DNA of 64,000 nucleotides from Pithys albifrons albifrons (Eukaryota; Chordata; Aves; Passeriformes; Thamnophilidae). The notes beneath the pieces are model-generated. The model did no database searches, was not told the origin of the DNA, and worked only from the letters and a program-made list of their open reading frames with translations. The position numbers and the translations under genes are program-made. Numbering within the stretch: position 1 is the first letter of the stretch; every line of letters begins with the position of its first letter. Shown one piece after another: positions 11,380 through 23,992 of the stretch. The stretch lies in assembly GCF_047495875.1 (NCBI RefSeq), contig NC_092497.1, forward strand, positions 75,501,463 to 75,565,462. The letters run 5' to 3'.

Positions 11380-14300
11380 TAAAGGCAGAGGCAAGTCTTA
11401 TCAACTGGCACAGAATTACATTTCTCTTGTGTTTACAGCTGCCAGTCACAAACATGGTGAGGAAAAACCACTAGTGGTCTCCTCCTGGTGTGCCAGGAAT
11501 AAAATAGCATGCTTGGATGCTGGCCTGAAGTACCGTCTCAACAATATTCAGAGCCTGGATTACAGACAAATGCAAAGCTTATGAAATTCTTACTGCATGC
11601 AGACTCTGACTGTTCCTGTGATTTTTAAGTCCAAACTCAAAACAGAGCATTTTTGTGTTTTGAGAAATGTTTCTTTATTTTCCTTTTCTTCAACAAGTCC
11701 TGTCTAACAAAATAGAACCAAGCTCATGAGTCATTTCAGTTGATCCAAAAGTTGATCTGAAGTGCCACACAAAGCAGACCAGTGGCCAGATCTCCAATTG
11801 GTATTGATCTCTGCCCCTTCATATAAATCAGTAGCCAATGAGGGCAGCCATCAGCTTTACACTCTGTTTCCTGCTGTTTCCCTGGTCCTCTTTGGACAAG
11901 CCAAGTGGGTAACCATAAGACAAAGAAAACACAGCCCTAGACTTAGTTTTCTGTGTGTAGTAGCCCTGGGATTCTCCAGCACCCCTAAACTACACAAGTC
12001 TCGGGACCTTTTCTGTCCACAGGACAGTTTCACTTATGCTTATGAAGTGATGTTCAAAGCTCAGCCCTTTATAAGCATTGGATTAAGGAATAAAGATGCT
12101 GTTTAAAAAGACCAGGATTAGTTAACTCTGTGTAATGAATGCTGTCTGCCCATGAGTGTCCCTCCTCTGATACCATGGGTGTGATCAGGCTTGCTTTGTA
12201 CGAGGCTGGAGAGTGTAACAGGCAAGGAAACAAACAGGCTGGTTGAAGGAAATCGAGTGGCCATGATTTGTGCATATGCATGAGGGCAGCAGGGGAAGAA
12301 GCAGCTCAGGGCAGGAAGTTGACTCCCCAGCTTACCCTTTCCTGTGTCTGGCATCTCAAGGTTGAGCAAGTGAGTACAAGAAAATCTGTCACTGTGAGCC
12401 TTTGTGGATATTGTGTTACAACTGGGAGCCCATTAGTAGTAATATTATTAATCTTCTCATAGACTTTTAGAGAATAAACCACAAACCATGCAGGAACAGC
12501 CAGTAAATGAAAAGTGGTCTGTCTGTCAGAACCTAGTGTGAAACCACTACTGCAGATTGAAGAGCAGTGAGCTGTGATCCCTGCATGACGCTAACTGAAT
12601 AGGGCCAAGATTAGAAAGTTAAATGGATCCTACAGGGAAGACATGGTCTTGCAAATGCCTCAGCTTATTTGGCTGCAGTGGAACTCAAGGAACCACCCTG
12701 GCCAGGCTTGGGCAAGAGACCATCAGAAAGACTCGGTGGTGGGTATCACAAATCTTGCATAAACCTTGATCAGACTGTTGAGGATTTGGTCCTGGTTCAT
12801 ATTAATCAAATTATTTATATTTTGTCTTTGATATGAAATTCACCATGGCAGAAGAATTTTGCCAGGCTATAGCCCTTTTTGAGCCTGTCCAGGAAACAGA
12901 TCATTAACTGGTGCACTCATCTACTGTCTATAATTGATTTTTCTCTTCAGTCTCTTTTAAATATTATTCACCAGGTGCAGTTGAAGCATCATGTGATCAT
13001 TTGGCAGCTACTTGGGAAAGCAGGAATTAGCATGTAACCTCATTAAGAGCTTATATTATCTGAGCAAGTATCTGTCTTTGGATGGCTTGTCTTCTACTTC
13101 ACATTGCACCCTCTCCAGCAGAGCTAAATCAATTTCCTCTATTCTGACCCCTAAGGTGGAAAAGAGGGAATGGTTAATAATGTATAGGAGTAAAAATCTC
13201 ACAATCCAACATACTGGAAATATTAGTGACTTTCCCTAGTTTCAGCAAAATTAGCAATAGCTGAGCTTTAAGTCTTTCTTGGTATTGTGGGACATCTTCT
13301 CCTAGCTTTTCTTTGGCAGTGGGAGAGGTCACACAGATTGATCTCTTGCCAATTTTACCTAGGAAGATGGATATTTTCTTAGGGTCTAAAAAATATCAGA
13401 AGTCTGTGATTTTTCTTATGTCACTATTTTTGAATGTTTGCCCACCACTGGTGTTTATTTTAGCTCCATGTAAAGTAGGATGTGCTCCTACTGGTTGAAT
13501 CTATATGTCTCCATAAAGCAATGGCTGGGTCTTCAAGATCATGGTACATGGGACATGCACACCATAGTCAAGATGTAGCTGCACCTTGAAATGCACTGGA
13601 AAGGAGGTGAATGGGACAGGTAAGCTAGAGATGCTCTGACTAACTGGAACAGCAAAATCTGTCCTAAACCCAAAACAATCACTCATACCATGGCCTGTCA
13701 AAAAGATTTCTGGACAACCCAAGCAAGAGAAATGAGGTTTCTGCTGAACCATTTAGGTGTTTCACCCAATAATGTAAGCAGAGTTTGAAATAAAGAAAAA
13801 CTATCTCTAAAATAAAACTGAAGATATCACTGATTTGAAGATAGCAATCATCTCCTTTTTGCTTAGACTGTGATGTGTACTCATTCACATATGTACAGCA
13901 CAGATGATTAGACTCCTGTCTTGCTGAATATGAAAATACTGCACACAAAAACAAGTTACCAAACCAATTATCCTGAACACTGGTATCCAAGATACAGTCT
14001 ATGCAGATTAACGTTTACATTTTCCCTTAAAATAGGAGATACTGAACTTAAATAAATTGCTCTGAAATGCAGTAATGGAGAGTGAGAGTAAATCAGTTTC
14101 CTATTTCATTTCCAGCACTACTACATAATCTCCAGTTACCTGAGGAGGTTTCCACAGCTGGCAGAATAGAGTGACTACCCCTATGTCTTTCGTTATTATG
14201 TCTGTGTATTGAAGTTGGTCCTCTCTTCAGCACAGCAGTAAAGATTACCATAGCACCTGTGGCTCCTTCGCTCTGAACCTGAGTTCTCCCGTTCCCCAGC

Positions 14301-14719
14301 ACCAGCACCCATGGCAACTGAAGCAGCAGTACTTGAAAAGGTCCCTATGCCTTCCCCGTATTGTTTTTTGACTCCTGGAGACAATGTGGTTGCTCTGACA
14401 GTGGGTAATGAGATTTGCAAGAGAGGCAGTGGGCCAGAGGGATGGTTTCCTTGGAAATCTGGCCTCCTTGCAAGCTGCCCCTTGCTCACTAATTTCCACC
14501 TGCCTCAGCCAAGCAGGCCAGACTCAGAGAATCTGACAAGAGCAGAAGGGTGACAAAACCACCATGTTCTTGAGGGCCAATCAACAAGAAAGAAATTTCT
14601 CAGTGTTTGCTCCTCCCATTAATGATGGCCACTGCTTGATAGCTGTCTTTCCAGTGTCTGAAGTTCCTATACAGGAAAATATTGAAGGCAGTAAGGCCTA
14701 AAACTGGCAGAAAAGTAAG
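11380..14719. other. AT-rich noncoding DNA, nothing recognised
   Basis: Frames of up to 114 codons (11762-12106 on +, 13679-13990 on -, 14196-14489 on -) are present, but none resembles a known protein. The frames around 14.1-14.5 kb overlap one another on both strands, as expected by chance in a somewhat more GC-rich patch. No repeat family was recognised. Confidence 0.45.
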
Positions 14720-14774
14720 TAAAAATAAAATAAAAAAAATAAAATAAAAGAAAGAGAGAGAGGAAAGGAAAATG
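14720..14774. repeat. A-rich then GA-rich low-complexity tract
   Basis: AAATAAAA-type units pass into a GAGAGAGG stretch. This is purine-rich simple sequence. Confidence 0.85.
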
Positions 14775-15769
14775 AAAACTGGCCTTGCTGTGACAAATAG
14801 TCACAAGAATAAGTGGGAGCTGTATTTTCAAAATTTCTCTATAAACAAAGGCCCCCACACTCAATCATTTTTATGATTTGCAGTTTGTTTTCACTCTTGT
14901 GCACACTAATAAGATATGACTGTACCTGAACTGCCCTAATGTTAAGAATTTCCTGCCTGCTGAAAAGCTGGTAAACATTGCTGTTCCCATTATCAGTCTC
15001 CTCAGCAGTTGGCCAGGGCAGTGAGCCTAGGCTGAGCAACAATTTCTCCACCATCCCTACTCAGACAGTGTCTTGGAACAGCACAAGTTATACACGTGGG
15101 CAACCTGATCTTGGTACAGAGAATGCAAAAGTTATGTCATCATACAATTCAGCACGAGGTTAGGTCAAAGATTTCAGGATGCACTATCATAACACTGAAA
15201 TCAGGTGCTGAAGCATGCACAAGGCAACATCTGCATATAATTTCATATATAGAGTGCAGACTGAAATAAAATGATTCTGAACCCCATATCCTTTTTGGAA
15301 AAGTGCTCACTCCAACAGCTGACTTTTAAATTGAAAGTTGCATCTAACACATGATCGGTAGTTATTGGACCATCTATCTGGTGTTGCTCAGATATTACCT
15401 CGATGAGTAGGAGTGGAAGAGTTGATGCTAGCAATAATTTATACATATATTTTTGTCAGTGTGGAGAGAAAAAAAAAAGAATAAGTGGCACATTGCAAGT
15501 GAAAATGGGACCATGATGCAGTTACCTATTAGTTTAAATGGTTTTGGAATTGCTCTGTGTGCTTTTGCCTTTGTGCTCTATTGTTGGTAGGGGAGGTTGG
15601 GGTTTTCTTGTTTGGGTGGTTGGCTGGTTTAATTTTATAAATTTAAAGGTGTTTATTTATTACTGTTGGTTCTTGACTTGAGTCTTTTAAGGTGCTGTGA
15701 TCTTTTTACAAAAAATTGCGAGCAAGTGAAGTGGCATCATTTGCACTGAACCTTATCAGACACTGAAAC
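14775..15769. other. AT-rich noncoding DNA, nothing recognised
   Basis: Short frames only, on both strands, with an A-run near 15468-15479. No domain or repeat family was recognised. Confidence 0.5.
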
Positions 15770-16015
15770 ATGATGTTTCAAGAAATTGCAGAGATGGCCA
15801 GTGCATCAAATATAGCTAAATGGTATACCCCTAATAGTATACTACCAAATCTTCTGTACAAAAGAAAAAGGGACAAAACTGGGCCCACCTGTGATGAGCA
15901 AGATGATGATGTAACAGAAAGGTTTCGGAAAGATGCCGAAGAGAGACTGAACACCATTGAGAGTTTAGCAAAACAGTATCTTTATTACCAGAAGTGGCTA
16001 TGTAACCAGGAATGA
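15770..16015 (+). CDS. Unrecognised 81-codon open frame, doubtful
   Basis: The frame starts with a double ATG (15770 and 15773), is preceded in frame by a TGA at 15764-15766, and ends in TGA at 16013-16015. The predicted peptide looks more protein-like than most frames in the window. It is hydrophilic, with a basic patch KRKRD near residue 33, an acidic cluster DEQDDD near residue 44 and a Glu/Lys/Arg-rich helical second half ending in aromatic residues. I do not recognise the family. It could be one exon, a piece of a processed pseudogene, or chance. A GA microsatellite begins directly after the stop. No promoter, poly(A) signal or clear splice context was found, so I call it doubtful. Confidence 0.25.
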   Translation: MMFQEIAEMASASNIAKWYTPNSILPNLLYKRKRDKTGPTCDEQDDDVTERFRKDAEERLNTIESLAKQYLYYQKWLCNQE

Positions 16016-16048
16016 GAGAGAAAGAGAGAGAGAGAGAGAGAAGGAGGG
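16012..16048. repeat. (GA)n microsatellite
   Basis: Mostly GA dinucleotides with a few A insertions, running into AAGGAGGGAA. It overlaps the stop codon of the small open frame to its left. Confidence 0.9.
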
Positions 16049-16749
16049 AAAATACGCCCTGCATGTAACACCCTTACTCTCACAGGGGTTACCTATGAGG
16101 ATGTCTTACTAACCCAAAACACAGACTCCCCAGAGATGGACACTGCACTCCCTAGGCATTGACTGGCTTAGCAGGCATCTCCACCACAAGGCAACATTGT
16201 CCTCCATGTGAAGCAAGCCAAGCCAGAGCATGAGCCATCTGCCATTTATTTAGTCTGCCAAATGACGTCTATCTGGGCAGATGTGGCCAGGACCGCCCAG
16301 GTAGGGGCCCTTGGCTCCACTCTCATGTTATGTAAGTGGTACTTCTTCCACACATGCGTTTGGGCATTGGAATTTCCCTGTGCATGCATGTTAGCATCCA
16401 GAGGGTCTTTATCAAATGGGTCTGGGGGTTTTCTTCATCTCCCTCATCATCACTTTTCCTTCAAATACCTTCTAAAGTCTATCAGCCAATAAGAGAGACC
16501 CAATTAATTTTAGTTTATGCTGAGCTCTGCCTTCAAGGGCAAAACTTTCCCCTTATTTCAGTACGTGTTCCCTATAACTTGGCAAGAAAAGAATAAACTT
16601 TCCACAGAGTGCTGGACAAAAACACAGGCCAAAAACGTACACATCTAATTATTCCTGGATACAGATGGTGTACCAAAACTTGAGAAACCAGCACTCTTGG
16701 CATCCCTCAATCTGCCTCATGAGATGTTGGCTACAATGTATCACACCTG
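16049..16749. other. Noncoding DNA, nothing recognised
   Basis: Two overlapping + frames (16208-16492 and 16336-16596) read the same bases in different phases and have no domain. No repeat family was recognised. Confidence 0.5.
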
Positions 16750-16810
16750 AAATTTTTCGACACCAATACAGGCAGCATGAGAAACAGATTTGACATGACT
16801 GGCATAAGTG

Positions 16811-17631
16811 AAACCTGGTGGGATGAGGCCTGTGACTGGAGTGCCCTGTTGGATGGTTACGGGCTCTTCAGAAGGGATGGGTAGGGCAGAAGAGGTGGAG
16901 GGGTGACACTGTACGTAATAGAAGGGTTAGAATATGTGGAGCTCACAACTGGCAAAGACACTGTTAAGAACCTCCGGGTGAGAATCAAGGAGCAAACAAA
17001 TAATGGGGATGTCATTGCGGGAGTCTGCTATAGAGCACCTAAACAGGATGATGATGCCAACAAACTATTCTTTGAGAAACTAAAGGACACTTCCAAGTCA
17101 ACTGTCCTTGTCCTTGTGGAGGACTTCAACTTGGCAGGAATTAGCTGGGAGCATCACACAGCTGGTACAACTGGGATCAGAAGATCTGTAAGACACATAG
17201 ATGACAACCTTATGGAAGAGATCCTAAGGGAGCCTACTCAAAAAGATGCCCTCCTTTTTCTCAGCAGAGTGGATCTAGTGAGCAAAGTGGAGGTAAGTGG
17301 TCATCTCTGCCACACTGATCATGAAGCAATGGAGTTTAGAATCTCTGTTTACAGGAAGAAAAGTGCCAGCAAAATCTCAGCTCTGGACATGAGGAGAGCA
17401 GACTTCAGGCTACTCAGGGAATTAGTAAATAGGTCCCCTGGGAAAATGTTTTTTTCAGGTGCTGGGGCCTATCAGTGCTGGGGTCCATCACTGCTGGTCA
17501 GTTTTCAAATATCACCTCCTAAGGGCACAGGAGCAGGCAATTCCCAAATGTCAGAAATCAAGCAGGGAAGGCAGAAGGCTGGCTTGGGGGATCAGGGGTC
17601 TTCTCTTGAAAATAAGGCAAAAAAGGAATGA
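16811..17631 (+). pseudogene. CR1 ORF2 remnant: endonuclease domain and linker
   Basis: This is the apurinic-type (exonuclease/endonuclease/phosphatase fold) domain that nicks the target DNA in CR1 and related LINEs. Readable motifs in order are SETWWD (about 16811), RRGGGV..YV (about 16890), GVCYRAPKQDD (about 17020), EDFNLAGISWE (about 17130; the family norm is GDFN) and HTDHE (about 17311, with the catalytic His). A CAG-to-TAG type stop lies in frame at about 16880, so the longest open part begins at 16903. Around 17460 the frame slips by one phase, and the linker ('KYHLLRAQEQAIPKCQKSS') continues in the frame of 17459-17641. The Gly lost from the GDFN box, the stop and the frameshift make it non-functional. 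Confidence 0.88.
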
Positions 17632-18540
17632 TCAACCCTGAACTTGTGCAGGATCTGCTGCTCCAGCTGGATCCCTACAAATCGGGACCTGATGAGACTC
17701 ATCCAAAAATCCTCAAAGGGCTAGCTGATGTCATCAGACAACATCTCTTGATGATTTTTGAGCAGTCTTTGGAATCCATACAGATCCCAGCTGACCGAAA
17801 GATGGAAAACACTGTCCCAGTTTTCAAGAAAGTCAAGAAGGACAACCCTGGAAACTGTCACTAGTGGGTTTCTACAGGGCTTCATCTTAGGTCCTCTACC
17901 CTTCAACATCTTCATAAATTACCTGAACTGAGAACTGGAAGGTGTACTAAGCAAGTTTTCAGGTAAAACAGAAGTGGTTGAAGGCAAGTTGAATATGAGT
18001 CAGCACTGCCCGGGCAGCCAGGAGGGCCAACCGTGTCCTGGGGGGAATCAGGCACAGCATCACCAGCCGATTGAGGGAGAGGATTGTCCCACTCTGCTCT
18101 GCACTGGGGCAGCCTCACCTTGAATATTGTGTGCAGTTTTGGGCACTGCAGTATAGGAAAAACATTAAGCTCTTGGACAGTGTCCAAAGGAGGGCAACGA
18201 AGATGGTGAAGGGCCTTGAGGGGAAGCTGTATGAGGAGTGGCTGAGGTCACTTTGTGTGCTCAGCCTGGAGAAGAGGAGACTGAGGAGAGACTTCATTGC
18301 AGTTACAACTTCCTTGTGAGGGGAAGAGGAGGGGCAGGCACTGAAGGCTTTTCTGTGGGGACCAGGGACAGATCTGAGAGAATGGCCTGAAGTTGTGTCA
18401 GGGGAAGTTTAAGTTATATATTAGAAAAAGTTCTTCACCCAGAGGGTGGTTGGGCACTGGAAGAGGCTCTGCAGGGAAGTGGTCACAGCACCAACCCTGG
18501 CAAAGTTCAAGAAGCATTTGAATAGCACTCTTGGGCACAT
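17628..18540 (+). pseudogene. CR1 ORF2 remnant: broken reverse transcriptase and C-terminal region
   Basis: This is the downstream part of the same ORF2. The piece at 17628-17864 holds 'LLLQLDPYKSGPD', 'DVIRQHL' and 'PVFKK'. The 18071-18319 piece holds the 'LEYCVQFWA', 'RRATKMVKGLEGK' and '[11 protein letters not shown]' blocks of the C-terminal region. The segment between them has lost the conserved core of the reverse transcriptase, including the FADD aspartates. It cannot encode a working enzyme. Confidence 0.85.
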
Positions 18541-18648
18541 GTTGTGACTCTTGGGAAGGATGTTCTTGTGCAGGACCAGGAGCTGGACTTGATAATCCTT
18601 GTGGGTCCCCTCCAACATAGCATATTCTGTGACTCCATGATTCTGTGA

Positions 18649-20982
18649 TACAGTATTATCCTTCCATAATTTTGATTTAGGTAGTATCAGGTAACCTTTA
18701 AGCTTGTGTTGTTCTCTCCTAGTTATTTTCCTTTTCTTTGTTATGAAGACATAAGGAAATAATATTCAGGATAAATAAAGTAAAATAATTGTCTTTTTTT
18801 TCACTCCTACCAAATATCTAGGCTTTTAGCCATAAAATAACTGTAAGCTCCTACTGCAAATGCTGTGTATGCTTCAAATCAACCTCTTCCCTAGCAAGTT
18901 AGTGTATAAACATCTAATGGATTCATAGGACAATAGGGCTTTTATTTTTGTGTGCATTGTCTAACCTAGGTGAGCAAACAAGGTTTCTAATGTTGGGTAG
19001 AGCACACTCAACAGTCCATGATCAACTTCTTAGAAATGTTCCAAAGATTGTTTCAAGAACCTAATATGTGGGAAAATTCAACTGAACACTATTTTACCAG
19101 TAACCACCCTTACTGGTAAAAAACACAATTGATTTCTCTTTCTTTCTTTCCTTTTTTTTTTTCTCTCAAGTCCTACAACTGCATTTTGATTTGCTTCTTT
19201 TTTAGAAGTAGAGTTATGAATATTGTCTTATGGTGGTGTGTAAGATACACTGGTGTCCTTGAACAAAAAAGTGGATAACAACAGTACTGGTGCACATTTC
19301 ATCTGCACGTTAATATGACTCCTGGATTATCCCCAATATGAAATAATCATATGATTTTTAAAAATTTATTCATTCTCTTCTTCTCAGTTTCCAAAAGTAG
19401 GTGTCCACTGCTAAGTTGAAATGGTGCTTACTCTTATTAAAAGAAACTTGCTTTGATCTTTCAATGCTTGAGCATAGTTGAGTCTAGACAATCTTCCAAC
19501 TAACTTGTTCAATTTTTAAATGTACAAAGAAGGTACATGCTAAATGTGCCTAAAGATAAATAGACTAATATTTAAAAGCACTAAGAACCCTTTCATTCAA
19601 TGTTTCCAGAACACTGTATTATTTGCAATTTTCCTGCTTTTCTTCTAGAAACTACAAATGAATAACAGATATCACCTTCTATTGAAGGCCACTTACAGAA
19701 TGGTTGCTGCTCTTGCTTATTGCAAACTTTTTTAGAATTACTTCCCTTTCTTTCTGCTACCATGACAATATTTGGTCTAATCCCATGGCTTTTTATTCAC
19801 ATCTAAGTACACTGTGTAGAAAAATGGAATTATTATTAAGATTAATCCTATTCAGAACTGATAATGAATGTCTTATCTATGCTCTTGTTTGTAAGTGTTG
19901 CATTCTTGCTACCATTCCTTCAGGAAACTTCATATGGAAAATTCAAACCCTTAGCTTTCTTTGGTTATAGAAACTTGTTCCCTGGATGTACTATGTTATG
20001 CATCATGAAATACTCTGAAAATACTCTTTTTGTGTTGATGATATACTACTGTCCTACAGTGGGACAAAGTTACCCTGCCAGACTTACCTTCTTTTTGAAT
20101 GTGTAAAGATCATTGTCCAAATTTATCTAGATATCAAAAAATCTATCCAACCTATCTTGTGCTCAGAAAAAGAATTCTAGATTTGATTTTTTAAAAAAAA
20201 TCGCTACCCTGAAAGCACATTAATTTGTAAATGTAAATGCTAACACATCTCTAGCTGTTCTACTTATAAGCCCCCTCCACTCTCTTTCCCAAAACCCTGG
20301 GGGCTGAATTGTAGGCCATTAAAAAGTATTCTTCATAAAACCTTGTGCAAGAGAGCAACTAATGAGGGAAAGAGGTACTTGCACTGACTGTAATGGTATC
20401 TGCAGGAAACACTCTTTTCAGTTTTTCTTTTGAATGCTAGCAAAAAAAAATCAAGTATAATATTCAGGCCACTTAAACATGTGGAAGTCATTACTGGGTT
20501 ATCCAGGGTAGCAGCTTTTAATACAATCAATATAAGTTTATTAAAAAATACATATAAAACTAATGCAATATCTCTTCTGCTGGGGTTACAAGTTTGATTG
20601 TTAATGATCATAGTGTTAACCAGTGTATTTAGATTTCTGTAAAATATTTGGTCTGATACCTCGTGATACCTCATGCCATTTGTTTGCTTGAGATGAATAC
20701 TATAACTTACCAGAAAAGAAAAGGTGCTTTCTTGATCATTTTGGGGAGTGACTCCCTAGCAGTTTAATACCTAGTTTAAATGATAATTCACAATCTCTAG
20801 CTAGTTCATGACCTTTTTCTATATATCTAACACCAAAGTTATGAGCCTTAGAGGAAAACTTTGTCTTAACATATAGATGCATGTGTCTGTGCACAACCCT
20901 ATCCAAACACTTTAAAAAGTGTTCCGGAAGCATTGTCATTTTCAAGGGATGTGGATAGGCAGATGACTTTTCAACGTGAAGT
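18649..20982. other. AT-rich noncoding DNA with a pyrimidine tract
   Basis: AT-rich sequence with a T/C-rich run at about 19135-19167. Open frames (19704-19970, 19864-20106 on +; 20333-20674 on -) are not recognisable and have a Leu/Phe/Ile-rich composition expected from AT-rich chance frames. Confidence 0.5.
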
Positions 20983-21280
20983 CATAGAATCACAGAATTT
21001 TTAAGATTGAAGTGGTCTAAGATCAAGAAGTCCAATTGTTGACTTGGACTACCAGGTCCACCATCAAACTATGCCCCTAAGTGCCACATCTACACATCTT
21101 TTAAACACCTGCAGGGATGATGACTCACTGCTTCCCTGGGCATCTTGTTCCAGTGCTTGATAACCCTTTCTGTGAAGAAATTTTTCCTAATATCTAATTC
21201 AATCATCCCCTGGCACAACTTCAGGCCATTTCAACTTCTCCTTTTGCTTGTAAATCCCGATTGACAGCCTCCCCTCAGCC
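20983..21280 (-). mobile_element. CR1 LINE 3' end, truncated
   Basis: Minus-strand CR1. Its 3' end is at 20983 (CATAGAATCACAGAAT on the + strand). Inward come 'CACCATCAAACTATGCCCCTAAGTGCCAC' in diverged form, 'TTTTAAACACCTGCAGGGATG', 'AAATTTTTCCTAATATC' and 'CTCCCCTCAGCC'. These are the 3' UTR and the last part of ORF2 in reverse. About 300 bases are kept. Confidence 0.92.
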
Positions 21281-21860
21281 ATTATTCATGTTAATGAGCA
21301 AAAGTCCTGGTTCCTCAACCACTGGGATCCAGTCAGCTTCCTGAGGTCCCTTCCAGCAGCTTGGTTCCATGGGACTGTGAATCTAAAAACTCCTCTGAAG
21401 AGAGACCATCTGACAATGATTTCATGCAAGTCAACACTTGACAGATATTTAACTTGGAACACTTGACACCTCTTAATGACTTAACTGGCTTCTTTTTATC
21501 TGTCACCCTCAGACTGTGATGTGACCAATTTTCAGTCTGAATTTTCTGTGTATCTTTCAAGTACAGAAATGAAACCTGGTCATCTTGAGCATAAATTTAT
21601 AATGTCCTAGGTTATATGAACCCCTGAAAAGCCTGGTGGTTCTCTTTGGAATTGAAGAGTGGGTTGGAATGCATAGATACCAAACAAATCCTAAATGCCA
21701 ACTTCAGTGAAACATTTGCAGTACAGCACCTCTCATACAACATCTGTCAGTAGACATTCTCAGTCTTTATGTAAAATTATCCATTCAAACTTATATATGC
21801 ATATGTGTGCATGTATCTGTGAACATTTCCATGTTATGGATTTTATGCATGTGTTTATAG
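21281..21860. other. Noncoding DNA, nothing firm
   Basis: Near 21340-21370 there is a CR1-tail-like phrase (GAGGTCCCTTCCAGC), but it lacks the octamer repeat and is too short to call. The rest is unclassified. Confidence 0.4.
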
Positions 21861-21893
21861 AAACACACACATACACACATGCACACACATACG
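21861..21893. repeat. (CA)n-rich microsatellite
   Basis: ACACAC and ACATAC units, interrupted. Related TATATGCATATGTG words lie shortly upstream (about 21790-21815). Confidence 0.85.
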
Positions 21894-23992
21894 TAATCCA
21901 CTAAAATCGATGACTCTGTCAGTCTAATGAGTTTCTGACAATTTTTAAACCAGTGCAAATCCGTGTCTTTTTTTCCCTGCATTGGTTAGTGATTTAATAG
22001 CAGACTTTCTACAAGAAATGTTCCGTTTCAGGAAAACAAATGGGCTTCCAGTTATATCCTGAATACAAAAGTAATGCTAGTGTTCTCAGGGTGGCCTGAC
22101 ATTGTCGTTACACAGTCATGGTGAGCATAGCAATCTAGCATCTGTCTCTATCACTGTAGTACTAAAACAATGCTAAAATATGCACGGGGGGGAGACTGCC
22201 TCTCTAAAGATATGAACAAGTACTCAGTAAGTAATGTTCCTAAATAAAACAAGGACATTGTGGAAGAGACCTTCCTCCCCACTTCTTTACTCTAGTCAAA
22301 GAGTACTCCATATAATTGCAGAAAGGAGTGCATTATGTCTTCAAAAAAGTGGTGTTTTTTCAAGTACCCTCAAACCTGTACCTAGGATAAAGTAAGTAAA
22401 TAGACCAAAATAGAAAGAGATAATGCAAGTTAATTTCAGTCTTGATTTTATCCACTTTAGTCAACTGTATTCCTCAGATTAGAGGCATATAGTATTTTGA
22501 AGCAGGAAAGAAACCCATCTGTGTTTTCTTCCAAAATGTCGTTATTAAAAGTAACTTGAAAATAAATTTTGAAAAAAAAATCACCAGACTATCACAGGAT
22601 TTTCCTGAAACTGCAGTCTTTCCTGCTCTGACATGAAGCCTAAATTTCAGAAATGGTTAGCACATAACCTTCTTAGGTTGATACATTGCTGTGTTCAGTT
22701 GCCTGACACAAAATATTCTTGTAGTAGCCCAAGACATTACACTGAGTTATGAGCCCACCTCATTGTACATGATCAGCCTCACTGGTTTCAATAAAGCTAT
22801 TCAAGTTTAAGGTCTGACCAGTGATTGACTACATTTGTTGCGCAAGGATGCAGTGTCTTCTTAAAGGGGTTTGCTTACAGGGTCAGAAACTAGGAAAAAT
22901 GGTATTTTCGGGCTTTGTGATAACAGGAGAACAAAGATATGCCAGGCTCCAAGAAAATACCTATCATAAAATATACTCTGCATGACTACTGTTTGGTTGC
23001 TCTTGACCTACTGTCTGAAAATCCATCCTGCACTAAGAAACAGCATAACATTTATAAGCCATTTTACTTTTACTTCACTATGTATATATGACATATATAG
23101 AGTATCCACAGGAGTTATTATTCTGCATATATATTGTGGGAAAAATGGCAAAGGAAGATACAGGAATGAGGACTAGGGGGAGAGGTAAGAAGAGAGAATT
23201 ATAGGAAAATGCATTATTCACTATTATGGGGTTTAGAGTAAACAAAACCATGTGGCTTCTGTTCTAATCAAAATAACAACTTCTACATGAATATATATGC
23301 TCATATATGACCATATATATGTTCTGACAAGAATTACCATGCTGGCAAATACTGGCATATCTGTCAATAAAAGCAACAAGTCCATCCAGTATAAAAATTC
23401 TTTGCTTATAAACAAATAACTGGATTCATGGAGGTTAATGAAAATCTATATTATCCCCAGTCGTAGGCTAGACACATAACTACATCCAGAGAAAATCTAA
23501 GTATGTCTGTTTGCCATCCTAGCAAACTGCAATGATTTTAGCCAACTGTTGCAAGGACATGTCAAAGTCCTAATTATCTTGAAGGGGACAAAACAATGTA
23601 CTTCAGCAGATTATATCAGTATCATTGCAATGGCCTGTAATCTCTGAAATTAGTTTTAGTGCCTGCGATCTGAGAAATAGGTTGAAGTAGATATGTTCCA
23701 ATGGTACTGTTGAGTATGATTTCAAACAGGTAAAAGCTATAACATTTATGTATGTAAGCCTTCCCCTCTGGCAGTTGAGAAGAATAATTTCTAAGGAAAT
23801 ACATGAGTTACAGAAGGCATGATTTTGACATCAGTCTTCATCAAGTCTAAAGCACATGACTAATAGGAACTAATGTCTGGAATTACCAAAACTCCAGCAT
23901 TTCATAGATAATTTTATCCATTTAATTATTAAAATAGTCAATAAGAATACATGTTCCCATGGTCCTTTTTGTAGCCTCTACACAGTTCATTA
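21894..23992. other. AT-rich noncoding DNA
   Basis: AT-rich with scattered ATATAT words near 23085-23105 and 23290-23325. There are short unrecognised frames only and no repeat family. Confidence 0.5.

Larger units (their letters stand above)
16750..18648 (+). mobile_element. CR1 LINE with endonuclease domain and internal deletions
   Basis: A + strand CR1 copy that starts near the beginning of ORF2 ('NTNTGSMRN', about 16760) and ends in the CR1 3' UTR with degenerate octamers (about 18620-18648). Compared with the usual order of CR1 ORF2, several blocks are missing. One lies between the start and the ETWWD box. Another lies between the linker (about 17620) and 'LLLQLDPYKSGPD' (about 17655). 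A third lies between 'DNPGN' (about 17850) and the 'TSGVPQGS' position, and a fourth runs from the FADD position (about 17955) to 'VDGKLN' (about 17980). The copy is therefore a collage of endonuclease, reverse transcriptase pieces, C-terminal region and 3' UTR. Its tail resembles that of the copy at 1.6-3.3 kb. Confidence 0.93.

Noticed and set aside
11762..12106. A 114-codon + strand frame
   Set aside because: No recognisable domain. It is overlapped by frames on the other strand and has no exon context.
21340..21385. A CR1-tail-like phrase after the minus-strand CR1
   Set aside because: Only a few words match, and the terminal octamer repeats are missing.
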